From NCBI GenBank assembly GCA_947461145.1, contig CANHJD010000014.1:1-32333 (forward strand): a stretch of DNA of 32,333 nt, read 5' to 3'. Under the pieces are notes generated by a model. The model had not been told where the DNA came from. It ran no database searches and saw nothing but the letters and a program-made list of their open reading frames with translations. This DNA is from Bacteriovoracaceae bacterium. GTDB taxonomy: Bacteria; Bdellovibrionota; Bacteriovoracia; Bacteriovoracales; Bacteriovoracaceae. A program made the translations under genes and the position numbers. Positions 17,517-24,663 of this stretch are shown here, in pieces (the stretch's first letter is position 1; each line of letters starts with the position of its first letter).

Positions 17517-18787
17517 TCCCTTTGAAGTGAAGCCTTAATAGTCTTGTGATTGACTCCAAGTCGTCGAGCGGCTAAAGCAACATTTCCCTCACATAAACCT
17601 AGAACTCTCTTTATATAATTTATTTTAAGCCTCTCCATAGGAATAATGTCCATTGATTGATGCAAACTCATAAGGTCAGAACTCTGCAGCAAAAGTTCTT
17701 CATCCATGTAATCAAAGTCAATTTTCTCTGACTTTGATAAAACTTTTTTCTTGTCTAGATGACCTAAAAGCTGTCTTAAATTTCCTGGCCATGCGAGGGT
17801 CTGATAAAACTCCAGCAGTCTCGGTGTAAAAGAGACTTCATTTTCTAAAGCATAATGCTGACAAGCTTCTTTGATTTTATTTATATCATTTCGTAATGAA
17901 TTTAATTCTAATGAATGTCCCGATTTCAAGCGGAAGTAAAAATCTTTTCGGAATAGTCCTTGCTCAACAAGTCCCTGTAGTGCCCTACCAGATGCAAAGA
18001 TTAGACGAGTTTTTATAGATGTTTCTTTTGTCTCCCCTACTTTTCTGAATTTTTTGCTGTCTAAAAAAGTTAGAAGCTTTGTCTGAACATCTAGAGGAAG
18101 TGAATCAATCTCATCAAGAAAGAGTGTGCCAAATTCTGCAGATGAAAAAGCTCCTACTTTTTCACAAATTGCACCTGTAAAAGATCCTTTTTTGTGTCCA
18201 AAGAGCTCGGACTCAATGAGAAGTGGGTTCAATGATGACAAATTAATAGCAACAAATGGGCCAGACCTGCCACTTGCCTCATGAATTTTTTTTGCTAAAT
18301 GACTTTTGCCTGTTCCTGTCTCTCCAGAAATTAAAATATTTAATTCAGACTGTAACAATTTTTGTTCCAATAAAATTGGATGCTCTAGATTTTTCTTTAA
18401 CAACTCTCCCAGATCAAAAGGAGAGAAATTTATCTTATTATCATCAATATAAAGTCGGTCAGGTCTCTCAACATAGGCTTCTCTTGCCGCCAAACCATTT
18501 ATTCGAAAGGCTCGGCCTTCAAGCGTTTTAAGAATAAAGCGTCCCCTATCCTCTTCGGTGTGATCAAGCTCAAGTCTGTAATGGAAATTATTCGCCTCGG
18601 TTTTAGGCAATTCGATATAACTCATAGATAAATTTATTGGACGATAGCTACCGGACACTAAATCAATTGTTTTTCTCTTCAAAGTGAATGCCTTTTTTCT
18701 GCCTTGAAAGGGGAAAATGCTACAGCAATCCCCTATCCTTACACCTAGTTGGTTTATCTGATCATCCATTAATTTCCTCTGGTACAT
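17513..18787 (-). CDS. Sigma-54-dependent transcriptional activator (AAA+ with Fis-type HTH)
   Basis: A 424-residue protein if started at 18787; an in-frame ATG at 18769 preceded by AGAGGA is an equally good start. There is no receiver domain. Residues about 1-125 hold a beta-rich sensor that looks like a degenerate FHA fold (RFILKTLEGRAFRINGLAAR, RLYIDDNKINFS). The AAA+ domain has Walker A GETGTGKS at 155-162, GSFTGA at 201-206 in place of the usual GAFTGA sigma-54-contact loop, Walker B LFLDEID at 222-228, arginine finger FRKDFYFRL and sensor WPGNLRQL. The C-terminal helix-turn-helix is EGNVALAARRLGVNHKTIKA. It would open promoters held by sigma-54 RNA polymerase; its targets are unknown, but a FliL-like gene is its convergent neighbour. 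Confidence 0.92.
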   Translation of the reverse strand: MYQRKLMDDQINQLGVRIGDCCSIFPFQGRKKAFTLKRKTIDLVSGSYRPINLSMSYIELPKTEANNFHYRLELDHTEEDRGRFILKTLEGRAFRINGLAAREAYVERPDRLYIDDNKINFSPFDLGELLKKNLEHPILLEQKLLQSELNILISGETGTGKSHLAKKIHEASGRSGPFVAINLSSLNPLLIESELFGHKKGSFTGAICEKVGAFSSAEFGTLFLDEIDSLPLDVQTKLLTFLDSKKFRKVGETKETSIKTRLIFASGRALQGLVEQGLFRKDFYFRLKSGHSLELNSLRNDINKIKEACQHYALENEVSFTPRLLEFYQTLAWPGNLRQLLGHLDKKKVLSKSEKIDFDYMDEELLLQSSDLMSLHQSMDIIPMERLKINYIKRVLGLCEGNVALAARRLGVNHKTIKASLQRD

Positions 18788-18872
18788 AATACCCCTCTCT
18801 TTTTTTCAGGACGCCCTCAATTGATATCTGCTATATTGAAAGTAATTGAAAAGAAACTTCGGGAAGAATTAG

Positions 18873-19523
18873 ATGAATATTCAAAAAGGAAAATCAGAAT
18901 TTCTGATGGGGATTGATAAAATTGAACAACTTATTAGTTGGCTCAATGAACACCCATTCATTAGTGGAGTTGCCTTTATTGGACGCTCCAATGTAGGCAA
19001 GTCATCTCTAATTAATTCACTTTTTGGAAAAAGTACTGCAAGAGTTTCAAAAACACCCGGCCGTACAAGACAAGTTAATATTTTTAGTTTTGTTGTGTTC
19101 AATAAAGAAACAAAGACTGAGGAAAGTTTCTACTTATTCGATGTTCCAGGTTATGGGCATGCTGATGTCTCAAAGGAAATGGCGAAAAACTGGCAAGATC
19201 TTTTAGACACCTTTTTTCAGCTTTGTAGCGAAAAGATTCTCTTGCTTAACATTCAAGATTCTCGACATCCATTACAAGAGCCAGACATGATCTTTCATGA
19301 TTACATCAAAAGCTTTGACCTAGAGACCTATCTTCTCTTCAATAAGGTAGATAAATTAAAGACTCAAAGCGAAAGAAGCCAGCTCAAAAATCGCATGCCG
19401 GCCATTTATCAGAAATTTAAATGGGTCAAGCAAATCCACTTCACCTCTGCTGAGAAGGGGGATGGTCTTTTGGGAGTGGAACAATCCATTATTGAGTTCG
19501 TGATGCGTGAGCCCCCTATCTGA
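18873..19523 (+). CDS. engB: Ribosome-assembly GTPase EngB (YsxC)
   Basis: A 216-residue TRAFAC GTPase. G1 GRSNVGKSS is at residues 37-45, G2 includes TPGRTRQVN, G3 DVPGYG is at about 90-95, G4 NKVDK at 157-161, and G5 is near FTSAEKGDG. This spacing and the SNVGKSSLIN signature identify EngB/YsxC, which acts late in assembly of the 50S ribosomal subunit. It is essential in many bacteria. GGAAG lies before the ATG. It diverges from the sigma-54 activator gene with 85 bases between. Confidence 0.95.
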   Translation: MNIQKGKSEFLMGIDKIEQLISWLNEHPFISGVAFIGRSNVGKSSLINSLFGKSTARVSKTPGRTRQVNIFSFVVFNKETKTEESFYLFDVPGYGHADVSKEMAKNWQDLLDTFFQLCSEKILLLNIQDSRHPLQEPDMIFHDYIKSFDLETYLLFNKVDKLKTQSERSQLKNRMPAIYQKFKWVKQIHFTSAEKGDGLLGVEQSIIEFVMREPPI

Positions 19524-19580
19524 TCTTTTTTGTCACCCAAAGAATATTTTTCCATCCTAGAGCAAATGTGCCTAAAGGAT

Positions 19581-19595
19581 TAAAATCAGATTATG
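19581..19595 (+). promoter_or_regulatory. -10-like hexamer 6 bases before the acyltransferase ATG
   Basis: TAAAAT (19581-19586) is followed by six bases and ATG at 19593. AAGGA near 19575-19579 is 13 bases from the ATG, too far for a normal SD site. No clear -35 hexamer is seen, so this is a weak member of the leaderless set. Confidence 0.3.
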
Positions 19596-20483
19596 TCACA
19601 AGAACATCATCATTGGTTTTTAAGTCCTGAGGACGACCACAAAATTACAGAAGTCTTTCAGCAATTAAGAATTCGCTATAAAGACTACAAAGACCCCTGG
19701 GGTTTTAATCTAGATCTTTGCGAAAGTGCCATTCGTAAACTCATGCCAGTTTATAGATCCTATTTTAAAGTCCGAGTATTTGGTCAAGAGAACGTAAAAA
19801 ATAAACCCTATATCGTAACAGGAAACCACACGGGCCAGATTCCCCTTGATGGGATGCTCGTCACGATTGCCTTTGCTATGGATGTTTATCCACCACGAAT
19901 CATGCGAGCGATGGTGGAGAGATTTCTTGCTCAACTTCCATTTCTTGGGGACTTAACAGCACAGACAGGATCTATTCTTGGAGACCGAGCAAACTGTGAA
20001 TATTTAATTGATCATGGTGAGTCCATTTTAGTTTTTCCAGAAGGTGTGAAAGGAATCTCAAAAAATACTCCTGATTATTATAAACTAAGACCATTTTCAC
20101 AGGGCTTTTACAGAATTGCTGTTCAAAAGAAAACTCCCATCCTTCCCATTTGCGTCATCGGCGCAGAAGAGATGTTCCCGCTCGTTTTTCACGCAAAAAA
20201 AATTGCTTCGGCTCTGAAATTACCTTCCCTTCCCATTTCAGCTAACTTGTTCCCTCTTCCTTCCCCTATAGATATCTATATTGGGGAAGAGATCGCCATT
20301 CCTGAACATTTGAATGCTGAATCTTCGGATAAAGAAATCAGGGAAAATGTTTTTCATATTGAAAATACGGTCAAAAAAATGATTGTTCATGGTCTTGCCC
20401 ATAGACGCCCATTTTTTGATTCAATTCGAAGACCAGTTTCAAAATTTTTAATCAAAGAATTTCGCGAAAAGAAAAATCCATGA
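19593..20483 (+). CDS. Lysophospholipid acyltransferase-like protein (PlsC/LPLAT superfamily)
   Basis: A 296-residue protein. The acyltransferase block is clear: YIVTGNHTGQIPLDGMLV, then IMRAMVERFLAQLPFLG, SILGDRANCEYLIDHGESIL, VFPEGVKG (motif III FPEG) and PILPICVIGAEEMFP (motif IV). The catalytic His and Asp are separated by six residues (His-Thr-Gly-Gln-Ile-Pro-Leu-Asp), not four as in PlsC; that longer spacing is typical of the MGAT-like LPLAT subgroup. It probably transfers an acyl group from CoA or ACP to a glycerolipid or other hydroxyl at the inner membrane. It overlaps the next gene by 4 bases (ATGA), so it is coupled to the epimerase-like protein. Confidence 0.85.
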   Translation: MSQEHHHWFLSPEDDHKITEVFQQLRIRYKDYKDPWGFNLDLCESAIRKLMPVYRSYFKVRVFGQENVKNKPYIVTGNHTGQIPLDGMLVTIAFAMDVYPPRIMRAMVERFLAQLPFLGDLTAQTGSILGDRANCEYLIDHGESILVFPEGVKGISKNTPDYYKLRPFSQGFYRIAVQKKTPILPICVIGAEEMFPLVFHAKKIASALKLPSLPISANLFPLPSPIDIYIGEEIAIPEHLNAESSDKEIRENVFHIENTVKKMIVHGLAHRRPFFDSIRRPVSKFLIKEFREKKNP

Positions 20484-21436
20484 GCCAAAAGAAGAAAATT
20501 CTCATTATAGGAATCGCAGGGGGTCTCGCCCAAATGACGGCCAGACTTATTCTCACTGAGCATCCGGATTGGGAGATTCTTGGGATTGATTCTAGAGATA
20601 TCTCTAAAGTGCCTCCATTAAAGGGACTCACATCTCTTGAGTTAAAATACTCCAGAGGAAATTTCGAAAATTTATTTAGGACTCATCATTTTGAAGTTGT
20701 GTATCATTTAGGAAGAATTAGTCACTCTTCCAACACCCACAATGTTCTGGCCAAAAGAATTGAGCTCTCAGTTATGGGAACGAATCGAATTCTTGAGCTG
20801 TGTGAAAGATCTGGGGTCAAAAAAGTTATTATCCTTTCTACCTTTCACGTTTATGGAGCCTTACCAGACAACTCTATTTTTCTCCACGAGGAGGCACCAC
20901 TTCGAGCAAGTTTAAGACATCCGGAATTAAGAGATGTAGTGGAAATGGATCAGATTTGTACGAACTGGATGTGGAAGAATCAAAACGCGATTTCAACAGT
21001 AGTTCTTAGACCATGTAATATTATTGGAACTCAAATTCATAATGCCATGACAAGATTTCTAGCAGGACCAATTGCTCTTAGCCCAGCGGACTACAACCCG
21101 TATTTTCAATTTGTTCACGAGTTTGATATGGCCCACATCCTTTATAAAGTTTTAGAACATGTACCGACTGGAACTTATAATGTTGCGGGGGATGATTTTA
21201 TCTCTCTAAGGGAAGCACTATCTGTAGTGGGTACTAAAGGTGTTCCCTTTCCAATGGTCCTTGCTGGTGGATTAAACAATGTTCTTAAGAAGCTAAATAT
21301 TGAGGTTCCAGACTACTTATTGGACTATCTAAAATTCTCCTGTCTCATTTCGAACCAAGAACTTAAAAAACACCTCGGCCCCAATTTTTTAAGATTCTCC
21401 ATTAAAGAGGCCCTCGAATTAATTAAATTGCGCTAA
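20480..21436 (+). CDS. NAD-dependent epimerase/dehydratase-like protein (extended SDR) lacking the YxxxK pair
   Basis: A 318-residue Rossmann protein. It starts KKILIIGIAGGLAQMTARLI, the GxxGxxA nucleotide-binding loop, with an acidic residue at the end of strand 2 (LGIDSRD). VYHLGRISHSS and KVIILSTFHVYG correspond to the extended-SDR core with a catalytic Ser/Thr at 120-121. Where Tyr-x-x-x-Lys is expected, the sequence reads ELRDVVEMDQICTNWMW, with no Tyr and no Lys in register. The late part (VVLRPCNIIGTQ, FQFVHEFDMAHILYKVLE, GTYNVAGDDFISLREAL) is normal. It may bind NAD(H) or a nucleotide-sugar without standard redox chemistry. It is coupled to the upstream acyltransferase, so both probably act on the same lipid or envelope pathway. 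Confidence 0.75.
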   Translation: MSQKKKILIIGIAGGLAQMTARLILTEHPDWEILGIDSRDISKVPPLKGLTSLELKYSRGNFENLFRTHHFEVVYHLGRISHSSNTHNVLAKRIELSVMGTNRILELCERSGVKKVIILSTFHVYGALPDNSIFLHEEAPLRASLRHPELRDVVEMDQICTNWMWKNQNAISTVVLRPCNIIGTQIHNAMTRFLAGPIALSPADYNPYFQFVHEFDMAHILYKVLEHVPTGTYNVAGDDFISLREALSVVGTKGVPFPMVLAGGLNNVLKKLNIEVPDYLLDYLKFSCLISNQELKKHLGPNFLRFSIKEALELIKLR

Positions 21437-21474
21437 ATTTTTGAATTCTCACCTCTTTTACGCTTTGCGCTTAA

Positions 21475-21503
21475 TTGACACTGGCTCATCAACTCATTAG
21501 AAT
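21475..21503 (+). promoter_or_regulatory. Sigma-70 promoter of tRNA-Leu
   Basis: Perfect -35 TTGACA (21475-21480), 17-base spacer, and -10 TAGAAT (21498-21503, five of six consensus). The mature tRNA begins 17 bases after the -10. Confidence 0.85.
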
Positions 21504-21520
21504 TTAGTTTCTTTGAAAGT

Positions 21521-21606
21521 GGCTTCCTGGCGGAACGGTAGACGCAGCGGATTCAAAATCCGCCGCACGCAAGTGTGTCCGAGTTCGAGTCTCGGGGGAG
21601 CCACCA
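21521..21606 (+). tRNA. tRNA-Leu (anticodon CAA)
   Basis: Acceptor arm GGCTTCC (21521-21527) pairs with GGGAGCC (21596-21602, one G-T). Anticodon stem GCGGA/TCCGC closes the loop TTCAAAA, anticodon CAA at 21554-21556, reading UUG. The long variable arm (CGCAC-GCAA-GTGTG) marks a class II tRNA, and the T-arm is CCGAG/CTCGG with loop TTCGAGT. The CCA end is encoded (21604-21606). Total 86 bases. Confidence 0.97.
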
Positions 21607-21724
21607 CTTTCTTCTAGTGGAAGATCTTTCTCAAATTTCCCATTTAATTAAATCTTTGAATCTGAACCAGGAAATGGGGAGATTGCAGTGCTTATGGAAT
21701 TAAAACCGCCAGGAAGACTAAGCA
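21607..21724. other. Gap after tRNA-Leu; weak trace of a broken reading frame
   Basis: No intact gene. One plus-strand frame is open for about 22 codons up to a TGA near 21730 and ends ELKPPGRLSKQ, but it has no start codon with an SD site and begins just after a stop. It could be the tail of a decayed gene or chance. Confidence 0.25.
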
Positions 21725-21751
21725 AGCAGTGATCAGAAATTGATCACTGCT
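21725..21751. terminator. Perfect 11-bp inverted repeat, probable terminator of the minus-strand gene
   Basis: AGCAGTGATCA (21725-21735) and TGATCACTGCT (21741-21751) form a perfect stem with a 5-base loop, ten bases past the stop of the minus-strand gene ending at 21761. CGTTTTAT follows on the plus strand, but the minus strand lacks a clear T-tract, so direction is uncertain. Confidence 0.5.
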
Positions 21752-21760
21752 GCATTCGTT

Positions 21761-22438
21761 TTATAAATGCTCTCTAAGATGTTTTGTCCGTGCAATTTTA
21801 TATTTTAGTCTTCTACCAGTTCCAATTCTTGGACGTTTAACTAGTGATCCATCACAAAGCTCACCACTCTCATCCAGCTCTTTAAGCTTTTCAAAAAATA
21901 GTTCTTTTGTAAGTGGGTTTTCATTTCCTTTTAAATATTTTGCAAAAAGTTTATCTGATTTAGCACCTGAACGCTGTGATCTTTGCTCCGCAAGTGCCTT
22001 AAGAATCATGTCGACATCCATAAGTTGAAAAACGCTCAAACCAGTATCGGTAACTGTTGTGACTCCTGTCCCAACTACTCCGGCAAATCCACCAAGGATC
22101 ACGTACCCCAGAGGATCCCACCCTGTTGCGCCAACGACATAAGCCACACCAAGACCACCAATGGCCCCTGCAAAAAATGAGGCATACGTTCCACCAACAA
22201 TTGTCACCGGGGAAATAGATAACTTAAGAATTAACTGCTTTCTGCGCTTTAAATACTCATCAATACACGTTTTATCTGGATCCATTTGCGAAAGAATTTC
22301 TTTCACTTCCTTTATTTTCATACGAGGAACTTCAAAATTTTCATCCTCAGAGAGGATATCCATTTCATTATTAAGAGTCGTGTTGGCAAAACTATTAAAT
22401 GAGAAAAGACTTAGGAGTATCAGTGCTTTGATTTTCAT
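21761..22438 (-). CDS. Exported or membrane protein with glycine-rich hydrophobic hairpin, function unknown
   Basis: A longer frame reaches 22486, but the ATG at 22438 follows AAAGGA at ideal distance and starts directly at signal peptide MKIKALILLSLFSFNSFA, so the protein is 225 residues. After ~55 polar residues two Gly/Ala-rich hydrophobic stretches appear (TYASFFAGAIGGLGVAYVVG and GYVILGGFAGVVGTGVTTVT), separated by a short loop with Trp-Asp-Pro-Leu, resembling a glycine-zipper hairpin that could insert into a membrane. The C-terminal 80 residues are charged and end in a Lys/Arg-rich tail. No family is recognised. It stands alone between tRNA-Leu and the TauE gene. Confidence 0.6.
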   Translation of the reverse strand: MKIKALILLSLFSFNSFANTTLNNEMDILSEDENFEVPRMKIKEVKEILSQMDPDKTCIDEYLKRRKQLILKLSISPVTIVGGTYASFFAGAIGGLGVAYVVGATGWDPLGYVILGGFAGVVGTGVTTVTDTGLSVFQLMDVDMILKALAEQRSQRSGAKSDKLFAKYLKGNENPLTKELFFEKLKELDESGELCDGSLVKRPRIGTGRRLKYKIARTKHLREHL

Positions 22439-22600
22439 CTTTATTCCTTTTAAATTTGAGTCCAGATAATTGCACAGATTAAACATAGAATCATTGAGAC
22501 GGTAAATCTTACAGATCTAGCCCTAAGACGAACTTACTGAAATCAGGTAAAGACCATTTTAACGCCTTAATGTTGGACAAAAAATTACGAGGATTTTTAT

Positions 22601-22629
22601 TTCACATTGATTTGATCCCCCTCTATACT
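22601..22629 (+). promoter_or_regulatory. Sigma-70 promoter abutting the TauE/SafE start (leaderless candidate)
   Basis: -35 TTCACA (22601-22606, five of six), 17-base spacer, -10 TATACT (22624-22629, five of six), then seven bases and ATG at 22637. No SD site is present. Transcription would begin at or one base before the ATG. Confidence 0.65.
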
Positions 22630-22636
22630 CAGTTCC

Positions 22637-23449
22637 ATGATCTCTCTAGCGCTTCTGCCAATTTCTATCGTTGCTGGATTCATTGGTTCAATTTTGGGAC
22701 TGGGTGGAGGTGTTGTTGTCGTTCCTGTTCTCACTCTTTATTTTGGGGTTGAGATTCGCTATGCAGTGGCAGCGAGCCTTATTTCCATCATTGCCACTTC
22801 ATCTGGGGCTGCAGCAAGTTTTCTGAAGGATCATCTCACAAATGTCAGATTGGCCATTCTTCTTGAAATAGGAACTGTGTTTGGCGCTATGACGGGATTT
22901 CTTCTCTCCTCTTCACTTAAGTCATCATCACTATTTATATTTTTTGGTGGATTCCTTATTTTTTCAGCACTCATGATGTTTCGTCAAAAGAACGATCCAA
23001 GAGCGAAAATAAATCATCCATGGTCTGAAAAATTAGGTCTCAATTCAAAATTTCCAGAAAATGGTAAATGGATCCATTATAATTTGGCCAATATTCCCTT
23101 GGGACTATTCAGTATGTACTTTGCAGGTATTATTTCTGGAATACTAGGAATAGGCAGCGGCATTTTTAAAATGATGGCGATGGATTCGGCAATGAAAGTT
23201 CCCATGAAAGTCTCTTCTGCAACGTCAAATTTCATGATTGGAGTCACGGCTGCAGCTAGTGCAGGCGCCTATTTTTTAAGAGGTGATGTAAAGCCAGAAA
23301 TTGCTTCTCCAGTGGCCATTGGGATTATTATTGGGGCCTGGTTAGGTGCTAAGGTCATGCCAAAACTCAATGCGAAGGTTATTCGGAAAGCCTTTATAAT
23401 TGTTATGATTATTGCAGCAACCCAGATGATCATGAAGGGGCTCAGCTAA
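22637..23449 (+). CDS. TauE/SafE family membrane permease (DUF81)
   Basis: A 270-residue protein with about 8 membrane segments in two inverted halves. The first half carries GFIGSILGLGGGVVVVPVLT and the second repeats it as GIISGILGIGSGIFKMMAMD, both matching the GxxxGxGGG motif of TauE/SafE carriers. A ~35-residue soluble loop joins the halves. Family members export sulfite, sulfoacetate or related organosulfur anions, though many have unknown substrates. The next gene (DUF1634) starts at its stop codon (TAATG), and this pairing recurs in other genomes, where the small protein is thought to be a partner of the permease. Confidence 0.9.
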   Translation: MISLALLPISIVAGFIGSILGLGGGVVVVPVLTLYFGVEIRYAVAASLISIIATSSGAAASFLKDHLTNVRLAILLEIGTVFGAMTGFLLSSSLKSSSLFIFFGGFLIFSALMMFRQKNDPRAKINHPWSEKLGLNSKFPENGKWIHYNLANIPLGLFSMYFAGIISGILGIGSGIFKMMAMDSAMKVPMKVSSATSNFMIGVTAAASAGAYFLRGDVKPEIASPVAIGIIIGAWLGAKVMPKLNAKVIRKAFIIVMIIAATQMIMKGLS

Positions 23450-23817
23450 TGAAAGATATTAACAAAATGGAACTTCTCATTTCTAAATTTTTAAGACTTG
23501 GAGTCATTATTTCAGGCCTTATTATCTTATCTGGATGGTTAATGTCTTTTGAAGCTGACAAAAATCCCTTCATCTCACTCCAAAGCTATCAACATTTTTC
23601 ACTCATCAATTCCCTTGAAATGAATTTCATCTTAAATAACTGGGGTAAAGTTATTTCCTATTTGGGACTCATGATTCTCATAAGCCTTCCTGTTCTTCGA
23701 GTTTTTCTCTCGACGATTCTTTTTATCAGGCAAAAAGAAAAAATGATGGCTTTTTTGGGTACAGTCGTTTTCATAGGCCTTATCCTGAGCTTTTTTATGG
23801 GAATAGAAGGAAAATAA
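23449..23817 (+). CDS. DUF1634 membrane protein, partner of the TauE/SafE permease
   Basis: A 122-residue protein with three predicted membrane helices: LGVIISGLIILSGWLM, ISYLGLMILISLPVLRVFLS and MAFLGTVVFIGLILSFFMG. The first helix, the polar loop and the PVLRVFLS turn match DUF1634. Its ATG shares a base with the TauE stop (TAATG), so translation is probably coupled. Its biochemical role is unknown; the gene order suggests it forms a complex with, or regulates, the permease. Confidence 0.85.
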   Translation: MKDINKMELLISKFLRLGVIISGLIILSGWLMSFEADKNPFISLQSYQHFSLINSLEMNFILNNWGKVISYLGLMILISLPVLRVFLSTILFIRQKEKMMAFLGTVVFIGLILSFFMGIEGK

Positions 23818-23827
23818 CTCTCTCTAG

Positions 23828-23856
23828 TTGTCACTCTCTGGATTCTTGCCTAGGCT
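23828..23856 (+). promoter_or_regulatory. Possible promoter abutting the ExoD-like gene start
   Basis: TTGTCA (23828-23833, five of six -35 consensus), 17-base spacer, TAGGCT (23851-23856, a weak -10), then seven bases and ATG at 23864. The spacing equals that at the TauE gene. The TTG here would serve as part of a -35 box rather than as a start codon. Confidence 0.4.
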
Positions 23857-23863
23857 TATAGCA

Positions 23864-24451
23864 ATGAGCTCAAAACTATTAATTCATTTAGAAGAAATTC
23901 GCCAGCTTCCAGAAATCACTCTTGATAAGCTAGCAGATGGTCTTAAAGATCAAGCGTTACTTGTTCTTTGCCTTATTTCAATTTTGCCTTTCATGCAGCC
24001 AATTCCATTGCCTGGAGTCTCAACAATTTTAGGATTGATCGCTCTTCTTCAAGGTATTGCCCTAATGTTTTTGAAAAAGCCTATTCTTACCAAAAAAATG
24101 AAAGTGATTAAGATTTCTCATGAAAGATTTGAGCAAATCTTTAAGGCTGCAGAAAAATTTGTCTCTTATGCAAATAAAATGTCGATTTATCAACATCCTT
24201 GGGTATCAACAAGGGCCTGTAAAATAATATGTGGAGCAGCGATTGTGTTCGCCGCTAGCTTTCTTTCCTTACCACTTCCAATTCCTCTTTCAAACTTTGT
24301 TCCGGCATTGAGTATTGCCTTCATCTGTCTCGGCCTTTTAGAAGAAGATCTGATTTTGGTACTAACGGGCCTAAGTATTAGCTTCGCCGTAATATGGATG
24401 GCGATTTTTTCTTATAATTTGGTAATGGAGATGTTTCCAGGATTCTTATAA
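23864..24451 (+). CDS. ExoD-like membrane protein
   Basis: An upstream in-frame TTG (23828) exists, but I prefer ATG at 23864 (195 residues) because the TTG lies in a promoter-like element. The protein matches the ExoD family: an N-terminal cytoplasmic helix region (LADGLKDQALLVLCLISI), the hallmark PIPLPGVSTILGLIALLQ, a middle amphipathic part, and a second block AASFLSLPLPIPLSNFVPAL followed by ICLGLLEEDLILVLTGL. It has about four membrane segments. ExoD was first linked to exopolysaccharide synthesis and alkaline tolerance in rhizobia; its direct function is unknown. The stop codon overlaps the stop of the convergent small lipoprotein gene (TTATAA, 24446-24451). Confidence 0.85.
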   Translation: MSSKLLIHLEEIRQLPEITLDKLADGLKDQALLVLCLISILPFMQPIPLPGVSTILGLIALLQGIALMFLKKPILTKKMKVIKISHERFEQIFKAAEKFVSYANKMSIYQHPWVSTRACKIICGAAIVFAASFLSLPLPIPLSNFVPALSIAFICLGLLEEDLILVLTGLSISFAVIWMAIFSYNLVMEMFPGFL

Positions 24452-24661
24452 GGCTGGCTTGGCCTCATCTAGAGAGCAACCTGTATTTCCAGATAATGAA
24501 ATTGAATCTTCCTTAATTTCAATCGGTTTTTTTGCCTTATCATCACAATCTTCTTCTTTTTTAACGTCTGCTTTAGACAAAGAAGGCGTCTGTGTCTCTG
24601 AATTAGTTGCTGAGTTACAGCCAAAAAGAACTAAAAGTGAAAGTAAAAAAAATATTCTCAT
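24446..24661 (-). CDS. Small lipoprotein
   Basis: A GTG at 24667 is in frame, but the ATG at 24661 follows AAGAGGTGA, a near-perfect SD site inside the end of the upstream gene, so the protein is 71 residues. The signal peptide MRIFFLLSLLVLFGC gives a lipidated Cys15. The mature part is ~56 residues, acidic and Lys-rich, with two further Cys (EEDCDD and NTGCSL) that could pair. Function is unknown. It is directly downstream of the short-chain dehydrogenase gene. Confidence 0.65.
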   Translation of the reverse strand: MRIFFLLSLLVLFGCNSATNSETQTPSLSKADVKKEEDCDDKAKKPIEIKEDSISLSGNTGCSLDEAKPAL

Positions 24662-24663
24662 AA

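Noticed and set aside
22161-22469. Plus-strand 102-codon frame opposite the glycine-rich membrane protein gene
   Set aside because: The minus-strand gene has an ideal SD site and signal peptide; the opposite frame shows no supporting signal.
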